Shown here in pieces: positions 6,345-13,407 of a stretch of 14,407 nt of DNA (position 1 is its first letter; the number at the start of each line of letters is the position of its first letter). The position numbers and the translations under genes were made by a program. The stretch spans positions 1 through 14,407 of the forward strand of contig JAUZPC010000029.1 in the NCBI GenBank assembly GCA_030706105.1, read 5' to 3'. The notes under the pieces are model-generated. The model had not been told where the DNA came from. It ran no database searches and saw only the letters and a list, made by a program, of their open reading frames with translations. Origin of the DNA: Bacteroidota bacterium (GTDB lineage: Bacteria > Bacteroidota > Ignavibacteria > Ignavibacteriales > Ignavibacteriaceae).

Positions 6345-8651
6345 CTATTCTTCAGTTAATTCTTCCTCTTTTATTACTTCTTCACCACAAACAGGGCATT
6401 TTAAGTATTTTCCCTTTTTAACTGAATACTTTTGTTCCATATATTGTGAATCGTTATTAGGGCATTTTTCATTAATAGGTCTATACCAGCTTACAAAATC
6501 ACATTCCGGAAATCTTGAACAGCCATAGAATATCTTTTTCCGCTTAGATTTCCTTTCAACCACCTGACCTTCTTTACATTTAGGACAGTCTACTCCAAGA
6601 GTTATGGTCTTAACATAATCACAATCAGGGTATTTCTCACAGCCTATAAATCTGCCGAATTTGCCTTCTCTAAAAACAGTCCTGGATCCACATTTTTCGC
6701 ATGTTTCGCCAGTATATTCAGGTTCTTGATTCTGATCAGCCATCTGCTTGAAAGATTTTATATTGCTGCAGTCCGGATAATTGGAGCAGGCTAAAAATTT
6801 ACCAAAACGGCCAACTTTAATTATCATTTCCCCGCCGCATTTGTCGCAAATAATTTTTTCGATATTATTTTCAACCCTTTTTAATGAGATGGCAAATGGG
6901 CCATAGAAATCATTCAAGACTTTTACATATTCGTTTTCACCTTGTGCAATTTGGTCTAATTCAGCTTCCATATTTGCGGTAAAATCAGTGTTGATAATTT
7001 CCGGGAAATTTTTAACTAAAATAACGTTTACATCTTTGCCTAAATTAGTCGGAATTAATTTACGTTCCACCATGTCTACATATTTTCTATCTTGAATGGT
7101 GCTGACAATCATAGCATAAGTACTTGGTCTTCCAATCCCTTTGTTCTCAAGTTCTTTAATTAGGCTGCTCTCTGTGAAGCGTGCAGGCGGCTTGGTAAAA
7201 TGCTGAGTCTTTGTTAATTCCTTTAATTGGAGATTATCATTTTTTTCCAATCCTGCCGGAATTATTTCATTGCGTTCTTCATCTTTATCAGCGCTATTTT
7301 CTTTAACTTCTACAGTTTCTTCATATACCTGCAAAAATCCATTAAATAGAATTGCACTACCGAAGGCTTTAAACAGAAACTCATCAGCTTTTATCTCTAT
7401 TACTGTAACTTCCATTTCAGCCTGGCTCATTTGACATGCAATAAATCTCTTCCATACTAATTCGTAAACAGAAAAAGACTTTTTGTCTAAATAAGGTTTG
7501 ACAAATTCAGGAGTATATTTAATTGAAGTTGGTCTTATGGCTTCGTGTGCATCCTGTACGTTTGCTTTCTTTTTATCAAATTTATTTGGAGAAGATGGTA
7601 TGTATTTATCCCCATAGTTGCTTACAATAAAGTTCCGTGCATCCGAAACAATTTCTTCACTTAATCTGGTAGAGTCGGTTCTCATATATGTAATTAGACC
7701 TACAGTTCCATCTTTACCTACATCAATGCCTTCATAAAGCTTCTGAGCTATCATCATTGTTTGCTTAGGACGCATCCGTAATTTTCTTGAAGCTTCTGCC
7801 TGTAGTGAACTTGTAATAAAAGGCGGGGACGGATTTCTCTTAGTCTTTCTTTTAGCGATATTCGAAATAAAGAAATTATCCTTATCTTTTATCTTGTTAT
7901 ATACTTCTAATGCCGTTCCTTCATCATTTAGATATGTGTATTTATCAGAGTTAATAGCATTTGTACTTTCTCTGGCAATTTTAATTTCCTTTTGATCTAC
8001 ACTAAACAATTTAGCTTTAAAAGTTTCTCCCTTATCTGTAGAAAAGATTGCCCAAACAGACCAATACTCAGTAGTTTTGAATTTATCAATCTCTTCTTCC
8101 CTGTCACATATTAGTTTTAATGCTACCGACTGTACTCTACCGGCAGATAATGCGCTGCTGCCTGATTTTTCAATGATTGCCTTCCATAAAAACGGACTTA
8201 TCTGGTATCCAATAATTCTGTCCATTACCCTTCTTGCTCGCTGAGATGAGACAAGATGATAATCTATAGATCTGGGGGCTTCCATGGCCTTCTTTACACC
8301 GGTTTTTGTAATTTCATTAAAGAGAACTCTAAAAATAATTTCCGGTGGTGTGTTTCCAAGTATATCTGCTATATCCTGAGCAATAGCCTCACCTTCACGG
8401 TCAGGGTCAGTTGCTATAAAGATTTTTTTACTTTTTGAAGCTAAACTTTTTATTTTCTTTATTAAATCTCCTTTACCCCGGATAGTAACGTATTGAGGAT
8501 CGAAATTATTTTCGATATCAACACCAAGCTTAGATTTGGGTAAATTTCTAATGTGTCCAACTGTAGCCTCTACAATATAATCTTTACCAAGATATTTGTT
8601 TATCGTTTTGGCTTTAGAGGGAGACTCTACTAATACTAAATTTTTATTCAT
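6345..8651 (-). CDS. topA: DNA topoisomerase I (type IA)
   Basis: Relaxes negative supercoils by passing one DNA strand through a transient 5'-phosphotyrosine break. I start it at the ATG at 8651 (768 residues, MNKNLVLVESPSKAKTI), the usual TopA beginning; a TTG nine bases upstream (8660) would add three residues. The Toprim domain has Glu9 in VESPSKAKT and the DxDxE triad Asp82/Asp84/Glu86 in TDPDREGEA. The cleavage Tyr322 is in GLITYMRTDSTRLS. The decatenation segment GIGRPSTYA is near 505-513. The C-terminus holds three four-cysteine zinc ribbons (about 602-628, 651-677 and 689-717, each with GxF/Y..C.. and a final Cys) and a fourth degenerate one (about 730-755, three cysteines), ending in an acidic tail. 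The start is 5 bases after the smg stop without a Shine-Dalgarno; xerC follows after 3 bases. Confidence 0.97.
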   Translation of the reverse strand: MNKNLVLVESPSKAKTINKYLGKDYIVEATVGHIRNLPKSKLGVDIENNFDPQYVTIRGKGDLIKKIKSLASKSKKIFIATDPDREGEAIAQDIADILGNTPPEIIFRVLFNEITKTGVKKAMEAPRSIDYHLVSSQRARRVMDRIIGYQISPFLWKAIIEKSGSSALSAGRVQSVALKLICDREEEIDKFKTTEYWSVWAIFSTDKGETFKAKLFSVDQKEIKIARESTNAINSDKYTYLNDEGTALEVYNKIKDKDNFFISNIAKRKTKRNPSPPFITSSLQAEASRKLRMRPKQTMMIAQKLYEGIDVGKDGTVGLITYMRTDSTRLSEEIVSDARNFIVSNYGDKYIPSSPNKFDKKKANVQDAHEAIRPTSIKYTPEFVKPYLDKKSFSVYELVWKRFIACQMSQAEMEVTVIEIKADEFLFKAFGSAILFNGFLQVYEETVEVKENSADKDEERNEIIPAGLEKNDNLQLKELTKTQHFTKPPARFTESSLIKELENKGIGRPSTYAMIVSTIQDRKYVDMVERKLIPTNLGKDVNVILVKNFPEIINTDFTANMEAELDQIAQGENEYVKVLNDFYGPFAISLKRVENNIEKIICDKCGGEMIIKVGRFGKFLACSNYPDCSNIKSFKQMADQNQEPEYTGETCEKCGSRTVFREGKFGRFIGCEKYPDCDYVKTITLGVDCPKCKEGQVVERKSKRKKIFYGCSRFPECDFVSWYRPINEKCPNNDSQYMEQKYSVKKGKYLKCPVCGEEVIKEEELTEE

Positions 8652-8656
8652 TTCAA

Positions 8657-9097
8657 TCAATTTATTGTGTCAGAGGAATAAAGATGCAATCTACTGCCCG
8701 GAAGTATAGCCGCATCTCCATATATAAACATAGTTATTAACAGTATATTAATCAACTTTGTATTAATTAGTGCTTCAGGCATAAGTTCTAGTTGGTTAAT
8801 TAATTTATCAATTTCTTCAGAATTAATTAAGCCCAAATTAAAAAAATGTAGTATATAGCTATAATTTTCTATACCAATTAATGATACTTCTTCAGAAGAT
8901 ACAATTCTGTAACCAGTTAAAGAAGAGGGCGTCCTTTTCTTTTTACCAAGTTTTTCGAATATCCAGCTATAAATTACAGCTATAATATTCTCATCGTATT
9001 TTCTTATTTTTTGAATATTTTCTAAAACCTGTTCAGGTGTTTTGCTTTTAACAATCTGATCAAAAACAAGTTTTATAGCATTTACATTTTCAGTCAT
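8657..9097 (-). CDS. Smg/DUF494-family protein
   Basis: A 146-residue protein of the Smg (DUF494) family, whose function is not established. Recognisable parts: an N-terminal helix pair (KLVFDQIVKSKTPEQVLENI), the central TGYRIVSSEEVSLIGIENYSYI (about 61-82) that matches the family's YRxxxxEE region, then FFNLGLINSEEIDKLINQLELMP (85-107) with the Gly-Leu/Ile turn and following helix. The C-terminal end INTKLINILLITMFIYGD is hydrophobic in the manner of the family's closing helix rather than a clear membrane span. There is no signal peptide. It is placed directly before topA, as smg genes often are in other bacteria, and starts one base after the ybeY stop (TAATATG), which suggests coupled translation. 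The similarity is moderate; I am fairly but not completely sure of the family. Confidence 0.75.
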   Translation of the reverse strand: MTENVNAIKLVFDQIVKSKTPEQVLENIQKIRKYDENIIAVIYSWIFEKLGKKKRTPSSLTGYRIVSSEEVSLIGIENYSYILHFFNLGLINSEEIDKLINQLELMPEALINTKLINILLITMFIYGDAAILPGSRLHLYSSDTIN

Positions 9098-9098
9098 A

Positions 9099-9539
9099 TT
9101 ATTTAATTAAATTAAAATTTCCGAATTTTTTTACATATCTGTTTTCCAGAGATTTCATAATTTTCTTATCGGTTGCTGTTTGATCGTCATAACCGAGCAT
9201 ATGCAGTATGCCATGAATAACTAACCTTGTCAATTCCAAAGATAGCGGTACCTTGTACTTTTCAGCATAATAACCTGCATCATCAACAGAAATAATAATT
9301 TCTCCGTCTAACTCTTTATTATCGAAATAATTAAAAGTAATTACATCTGTTGAAAAATTATGTTTTAGAAAACTATTATTAATCTTTTCTATCTCATATT
9401 CGGAAATAAATATAATATTTAAAGAACTAATTGCAAAATTTAACTCTTTTGATAGATTTTGCACAATTTTATGGATATTATTTTTATTTAATTTTATTTC
9501 ATATTTTACAATTATACTTAGATTTTTCAATTTACTCAA
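9099..9539 (-). CDS. ybeY: Endoribonuclease YbeY (rRNA maturation factor)
   Basis: A single-strand endoribonuclease involved in 16S rRNA 3' end maturation and ribosome quality control. The 146 residues show STDVITFNY (63-71), the DGEIIISVDDAGYYAEK segment (78-94) and the metal motif HGILHMLGYDDQT (109-121). His109 and His113 match the first two zinc ligands, but the third His of the E. coli motif (GYDH, His124) is Asp119 here; the equivalent of the conserved Arg59 also appears to be Leu. Both changes agree with what I recall for Bacteroidota/Chlorobiota YbeY, so this is probably a lineage variant and not a dead copy. No ATG lies near the start: the TTG at 9539 is chosen, with a second TTG at 9530. 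It begins 6 bases after the MBL gene stop, in the same reading frame, and ends one base before smg. Confidence 0.9.
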   Translation of the reverse strand: MSKLKNLSIIVKYEIKLNKNNIHKIVQNLSKELNFAISSLNIIFISEYEIEKINNSFLKHNFSTDVITFNYFDNKELDGEIIISVDDAGYYAEKYKVPLSLELTRLVIHGILHMLGYDDQTATDKKIMKSLENRYVKKFGNFNLIK

Positions 9540-9545
9540 ATTTAG

Positions 9546-10424
9546 TTAAATAATTATTTCAAGACCGTCTTTTGATGCAATGCAATTCATTTCACTATTA
9601 TTAAGTTTAATAATTTCTTTTGTATTACTAAACATTTCATCAATGTTTTTGTCTTTATCGTCCGGATTATAATGATAAAGTACTAAATTTTTTACTTCTG
9701 CCAATATACCGAACATAGCCAAGGCTGAGTTACTTGAGTGCCCCCAACCTTTTTTCTGTAAATATAATTCTGCATTATACATGGAATCGTGAATCAAATA
9801 ATCACATCCTTTACAAAACTCAACTAATTTCTTGTTATTGTTTAAAAATATTTCTTTGTTGTTAAACAATTCTTCATCAGAATCAAAAGATACATCCAGT
9901 TCATTATCAGTCATGTATACAATACAAGTATCCCCATTTTTAATTTTATAACTCAATGTAGGAGAAGAATGATTACTAAGCAATACTTCCAATTTAATAT
10001 CATCAATTAAATATTCCTTTTCCGGTAAAATATCTATAAATTTTATCTTGGCTTTTACCCTGTCTAATTCAATAGGGAAATTATGCCAAGTCATTTGATG
10101 GCTAAGAAAATTGTGTATAGACATTTCGTTTATCGAAAATCCATAAAAATTTATTTCACTATCATTTATATATAGAGGTGCAAAGAAAGGAATTCCTTGA
10201 ATATGGTCCCAATGGTAATGGCTAAGAAAAACATTATATGGCGGTTTTATGTTGTTAAATATTAGATGATTACCGCATTCTCTTAAACCACTTCCTCCAT
10301 CAAGAATGATAGTCTTATTTGACTCAGAGGTAAACTCTACACAAGGTGTATTTCCCCCATAATCAATAGTATGTTTGCCTGGAACAGGGATTGAACCTCT
10401 TGTACCCCAGAATTTTATTTTCAT
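9546..10424 (-). CDS. MBL-fold metal-dependent hydrolase (PhnP/COG1235-like)
   Basis: A cytosolic binuclear-metal hydrolase or phosphodiesterase of the metallo-beta-lactamase fold; the substrate cannot be read from sequence. The 292 residues begin with KFWGTRGSIPVPG and YGGNTPCVE (about 4-30), the opening of the PhnP-like subgroup. The metal motif HYHWDH (69-74) supplies His69, His71, Asp73 and His74. Further ligands are His152 (LLSNHSSP), Asp173 (YMTDNE) and a C-terminal His251 (LVLYHYNP); GWGHSS (His229) is another conserved site. All ligands are present, so it should be active. There is no added RNA-binding beta-CASP domain. It overlaps the gamma-carbonic-anhydrase-like gene by 4 bases (ATGA) and precedes ybeY by 6 bases. 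An RNA- or nucleotide-related role beside ybeY is possible but only inferred from position. Confidence 0.88.
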   Translation of the reverse strand: MKIKFWGTRGSIPVPGKHTIDYGGNTPCVEFTSESNKTIILDGGSGLRECGNHLIFNNIKPPYNVFLSHYHWDHIQGIPFFAPLYINDSEINFYGFSINEMSIHNFLSHQMTWHNFPIELDRVKAKIKFIDILPEKEYLIDDIKLEVLLSNHSSPTLSYKIKNGDTCIVYMTDNELDVSFDSDEELFNNKEIFLNNNKKLVEFCKGCDYLIHDSMYNAELYLQKKGWGHSSNSALAMFGILAEVKNLVLYHYNPDDKDKNIDEMFSNTKEIIKLNNSEMNCIASKDGLEIII

Positions 10425-10993
10425 TGCTTGCCGGTAACTTTATATAATGAGTTTGCAGTTAATTCTGAGTATTTTTTATAACGCTTGGCTGATTCCTCAA
10501 AATCATCAATTTCTGCTTGTGTTAAATCTCTAATTATTTTAGCCGGAACGCCGGCAACCAGTTTTCCTGCCGGTACTATAAAGCCGGGTCGTACAACTGC
10601 TCCGGCAGCTACAATTGAATTAGTTTCCACCACAGCACCATCAAGAACTACAGAGCCCATACCAATTAAGGATAAATCCTGTATTGTGCAGCCATGTAAA
10701 GTAACAGAATGACCAATTGTAACTTTATTACCAATATTAACAGGGTATTTTTTGTTAGTGACATGGATCATACTGCAATCTTGGACGTTAGTTAAATATC
10801 CGATTTTAATGTAATGGACGTCTCCTCTTAAAACGCAATTGTACCATACGCTTGAGTCATCGCCTAATTTTACATCCCCTATCAATTTGCAGCCAGGGGC
10901 TAAAAAAACATTTTTTCCTAATTCAGGGAACAAATCTAAATAAGGAAATAATTTAATTTCTTCTTCTAATCTTTGTATTTTGGTGGATTCCAT
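10421..10993 (-). CDS. Gamma-carbonic-anhydrase-like hexapeptide-repeat protein
   Basis: A trimeric left-handed beta-helix protein of the gamma carbonic anhydrase/YrdA family, which may hydrate CO2 or act on another small substrate. I start it at the ATG at 10993 (190 residues, MESTKIQRLE), with GGAAG upstream; a TTG at 11008 would add five residues. Hexapeptide repeats run from about residue 28 to 150. The signature WYNCVLRGDVHYIKIG contains Arg56 and Asp58, followed by NVQDCSMIHVT with Gln71 and His77, and IGHSVTLHG with His95 and His100: the three zinc ligands. GVPAKIIRDLT closes the helix and a C-terminal alpha helix follows. The acidic loop of methanogen Cam is absent, so catalysis as a carbonic anhydrase is uncertain. 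The start overlaps the DUF3108 gene by 28 bases; the stop overlaps the MBL start (ATGA). Confidence 0.9.
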   Translation of the reverse strand: MESTKIQRLEEEIKLFPYLDLFPELGKNVFLAPGCKLIGDVKLGDDSSVWYNCVLRGDVHYIKIGYLTNVQDCSMIHVTNKKYPVNIGNKVTIGHSVTLHGCTIQDLSLIGMGSVVLDGAVVETNSIVAAGAVVRPGFIVPAGKLVAGVPAKIIRDLTQAEIDDFEESAKRYKKYSELTANSLYKVTGKQ

Positions 10994-11790
10994 CCTTCTC
11001 TCTTCCAATTTTTTAATTCTAATGTAATATTGCCTATTATAACTTTCATTTTTGCTATAACCGGAATAGAAGCTTCATCATTCGAAAACCAGCCTTGGAA
11101 ATACCCGGTCAGACCATATACGCTTATAAAGTCAGTATTACCATCTAACCTTAAGCAGGAAATATCATAATCTACGGCATCAATACTTTGAGGGGTAACC
11201 TCAGTGTAAAAGTTTATTGTAGTTGATACTTTTTTTTCATTAACAAAGCAAGGAACTTTTACAGAGCTTCTAGCACCTAAATTCATTCTTGCAAAATAAA
11301 ATATAGATAAACCATCTTGGTACTTTTTATCAGCAGAAGTCGTAGAATCTGTCCATACTTCAGGTGGTTTAACTTTCCCTTTTCTCACTCTTAACTTACT
11401 TTTTGTATAGTCAAAATAATACTCTGTATAGCTTGTATATTCATTTCCTTTAACCAAACCTCTAAAATAATCCGAGTAATATTTAGTATTTACACAACTT
11501 TCATATACCTGATGAAGACTTACAAATGGTATTCCCGGATAAGAATCTATATATGCTATGGTTTTATAATAAGTTCTTCCTTTTTCTTCTTTTTTCTCAG
11601 TAATCTTTAGTCTTACTTCTCCAAGCTTTAAAAACGAATATTTTACTACATATAATAAATCTTCACCGACTTCCATTTTTTTAACAGAGTAAAATCCGGA
11701 CTCAATAACTCTACTCGTATAAAAAAGATTTGGATATGTAAATATAACAAATACCGGTAGCAGTACAGTATATTTTATCAACTTTTTCAT
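10966..11790 (-). CDS. Exported DUF3108-family protein
   Basis: A 274-residue periplasmic protein of unknown function. The N-terminus (MKKLIKYTVLLPVFVIFTYP) is a signal peptide with no lipobox Cys, so it is probably soluble. The body fits DUF3108: GEDLLYVVKYSFLKLGEVRL near 43-62, repeated beta-strand stretches with YFDYTKSKLRVRKGK, the QDGLSIFYFARM segment (about 158-169) typical of the family, and a closing strand region with PVIAKMKVIIGNITLELKNW. It overlaps the upstream protease gene by ATGA and the downstream hexapeptide gene by 28 bases, placing it in one envelope-related part of the operon. Co-expression with an envelope protease and an outer-membrane barrel fits an envelope function, which is inference. 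Confidence 0.82.
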   Translation of the reverse strand: MKKLIKYTVLLPVFVIFTYPNLFYTSRVIESGFYSVKKMEVGEDLLYVVKYSFLKLGEVRLKITEKKEEKGRTYYKTIAYIDSYPGIPFVSLHQVYESCVNTKYYSDYFRGLVKGNEYTSYTEYYFDYTKSKLRVRKGKVKPPEVWTDSTTSADKKYQDGLSIFYFARMNLGARSSVKVPCFVNEKKVSTTINFYTEVTPQSIDAVDYDISCLRLDGNTDFISVYGLTGYFQGWFSNDEASIPVIAKMKVIIGNITLELKNWKREGWNPPKYKD

Positions 11791-13394
11791 TTTAGATTTG
11801 CTAAAGATTTTGCTTCACCGAACAACTCCATCGCTTTATTTATTTGAATGTCATTCATAAGCATTATTCTGTACCAGCCGGTATTTTTCCAATAATTCCT
11901 GGCTATAGTAGCTTTTAATCTTTTTTCAATATAATGTTTATCTCTATTATATAGTTCAGGTTCAAATTTAATTTTTTTTGTCTGAATATATGAAATAAAA
12001 TTATTTAAATCGCTTTCAGAAAAGTGAAAATTATTTATAAAATAATCAAGTGATTCATTCTTTTTAATTAGATCTTTTTTGTTTAATAAGTAATTTGATA
12101 TAAATTGAAAAAACAAATCAGATTTTAGCAAGTTGGAGGTAAATTCAGTAACTTTTTCAGATTTTACAAAATAGTCAGGGGTGATTCCACCACCTCCGTA
12201 GACAATTCTGCCATTCTTTGTTTTAAAAATTGGTTTTGAAGAATCGCTTTCCACTTTGTGGTTTATATTGTTACCTTCCGCTTCTCTTCTATTATTAATA
12301 TCTGCGTAGTATTCGTCTTTATCTTTCTTGCTTTTATAATCCCTTTGAATTAATCGCCCGGAAGGTGTATAATATTTAGATATTGTAAGCCTTAAAGCGG
12401 ATTTATCATTTAGTTCAAATGATCTCTGAACCAAGCCTTTTCCAAATGTTGTTTCCCCGACTACTAATCCCCTATCTAAATCTTGAATGGCCCCGGCAAC
12501 GATTTCACTTGCAGAAGCACTTCCTTTATCCACAAGTAATACAAGGGGCAGCTTAGAATACTTTGCATATTTTTCAGAATAATAGCTTTCATTAAAAGAA
12601 GTGACTCTTCCTTTTGTATATACTATTTTTTTATTTCCATCAATAAATAGACTAGCAATATTTACAGCCTGGGATAAATAGCCTCCGGGATTGCCCCGTA
12701 AATCCAATAATAATTGCTTCATCCCGCTTTTTTCCAATTCTGAAATTGCTTTGTTAAATTCCTCGTCCGTTTTTTCTGCAAATCTGGTTACGGAAATATA
12801 CCCGGTTTCGTTATTCAACATAAAGTACAAGTCAACAGTGTGTAGGGGAATTTTTGCTCTTTTGATATCAAAATCCAACAATTTTGCAATACCGAATCGC
12901 GAAATGGATATTTTGACATATGTACCAGCATTCCCTCTCAATTTATTTCTAATTTGTTCATTAGAAAGGCCAACAATACTATTTCCGCCCACATTTATTA
13001 TTTTATCGCCTGGAATTATCCCCAAATATTCACTTGGTCCGCCTGTTATTGCAGAAATTACATTCAATGTATCATTGATAATTTGGAATTCTACTCCAAT
13101 CCCTTCAAATTCACCGCGAAAAGTTTCTTCAATATCCTCATTTTCTTTAGGTCTTATATAAACGGAATGTGGATCTAAATTACTCAAAATGCCGTTTATT
13201 GCAGACTCTACCAGAATTTCCGGTTTGATGTCTTCAATATAATACTTCTCTGTAAACGTTAATATATCATTTAACTTGTTTAAGTTTTCTCTTAGCGGGT
13301 CGTTAGAAAAAACTTTATCAATTTGTGTCCCTAACAAAATACCAATTGCTAAAAACACAACTGACAATGGTATTTTGAACTTTTTGAACAACAT
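11787..13394 (-). CDS. ctpA: C-terminal processing protease (PDZ, peptidase S41)
   Basis: A serine protease with a Ser-Lys dyad that trims or degrades periplasmic proteins from their C-terminus. The 535 residues comprise an N-terminal signal/anchor (about 8-25, PLSVVFLAIGILLG), a helical part with LDPHSVYI (73-80), a PDZ domain (about 98-170, GEFEGIGVEFQI to VKISISRFG) and an S41 core (about 185-350). The catalytic residues sit in GSASASEI (Ser294) and TFGKGLVQ (Lys319), with Asp305 at the spacing found in E. coli Prc (Ser430, Asp441, Lys455). LDLRGNPGG and YYTPSGRLIQ are family hallmarks. The C-terminal 180 residues carry FKTKNGRIVYGGGGITPDYF, which I associate with Bacteroidota/Chlorobiota relatives, and a helical tail. 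AGG (CCT at 13402-13404) stands 7 bases before the ATG. It follows the barrel gene by 13 bases and overlaps DUF3108 by 4. Confidence 0.95.
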   Translation of the reverse strand: MLFKKFKIPLSVVFLAIGILLGTQIDKVFSNDPLRENLNKLNDILTFTEKYYIEDIKPEILVESAINGILSNLDPHSVYIRPKENEDIEETFRGEFEGIGVEFQIINDTLNVISAITGGPSEYLGIIPGDKIINVGGNSIVGLSNEQIRNKLRGNAGTYVKISISRFGIAKLLDFDIKRAKIPLHTVDLYFMLNNETGYISVTRFAEKTDEEFNKAISELEKSGMKQLLLDLRGNPGGYLSQAVNIASLFIDGNKKIVYTKGRVTSFNESYYSEKYAKYSKLPLVLLVDKGSASASEIVAGAIQDLDRGLVVGETTFGKGLVQRSFELNDKSALRLTISKYYTPSGRLIQRDYKSKKDKDEYYADINNRREAEGNNINHKVESDSSKPIFKTKNGRIVYGGGGITPDYFVKSEKVTEFTSNLLKSDLFFQFISNYLLNKKDLIKKNESLDYFINNFHFSESDLNNFISYIQTKKIKFEPELYNRDKHYIEKRLKATIARNYWKNTGWYRIMLMNDIQINKAMELFGEAKSLANLK

Positions 13395-13407
13395 TTACAA
13401 ACCTATT

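Noticed and set aside
8652..8660. TTG start of topA giving three extra residues
   Set aside because: The ATG at 8651 gives the standard TopA N-terminus; the TTG would overlap the smg stop and lacks a ribosome binding site. Not fully excluded.
12691..13161. A 156-codon open frame on the + strand
   Set aside because: It is antisense to the PDZ/S41 region of the protease; the composition is that of a reverse-strand shadow.
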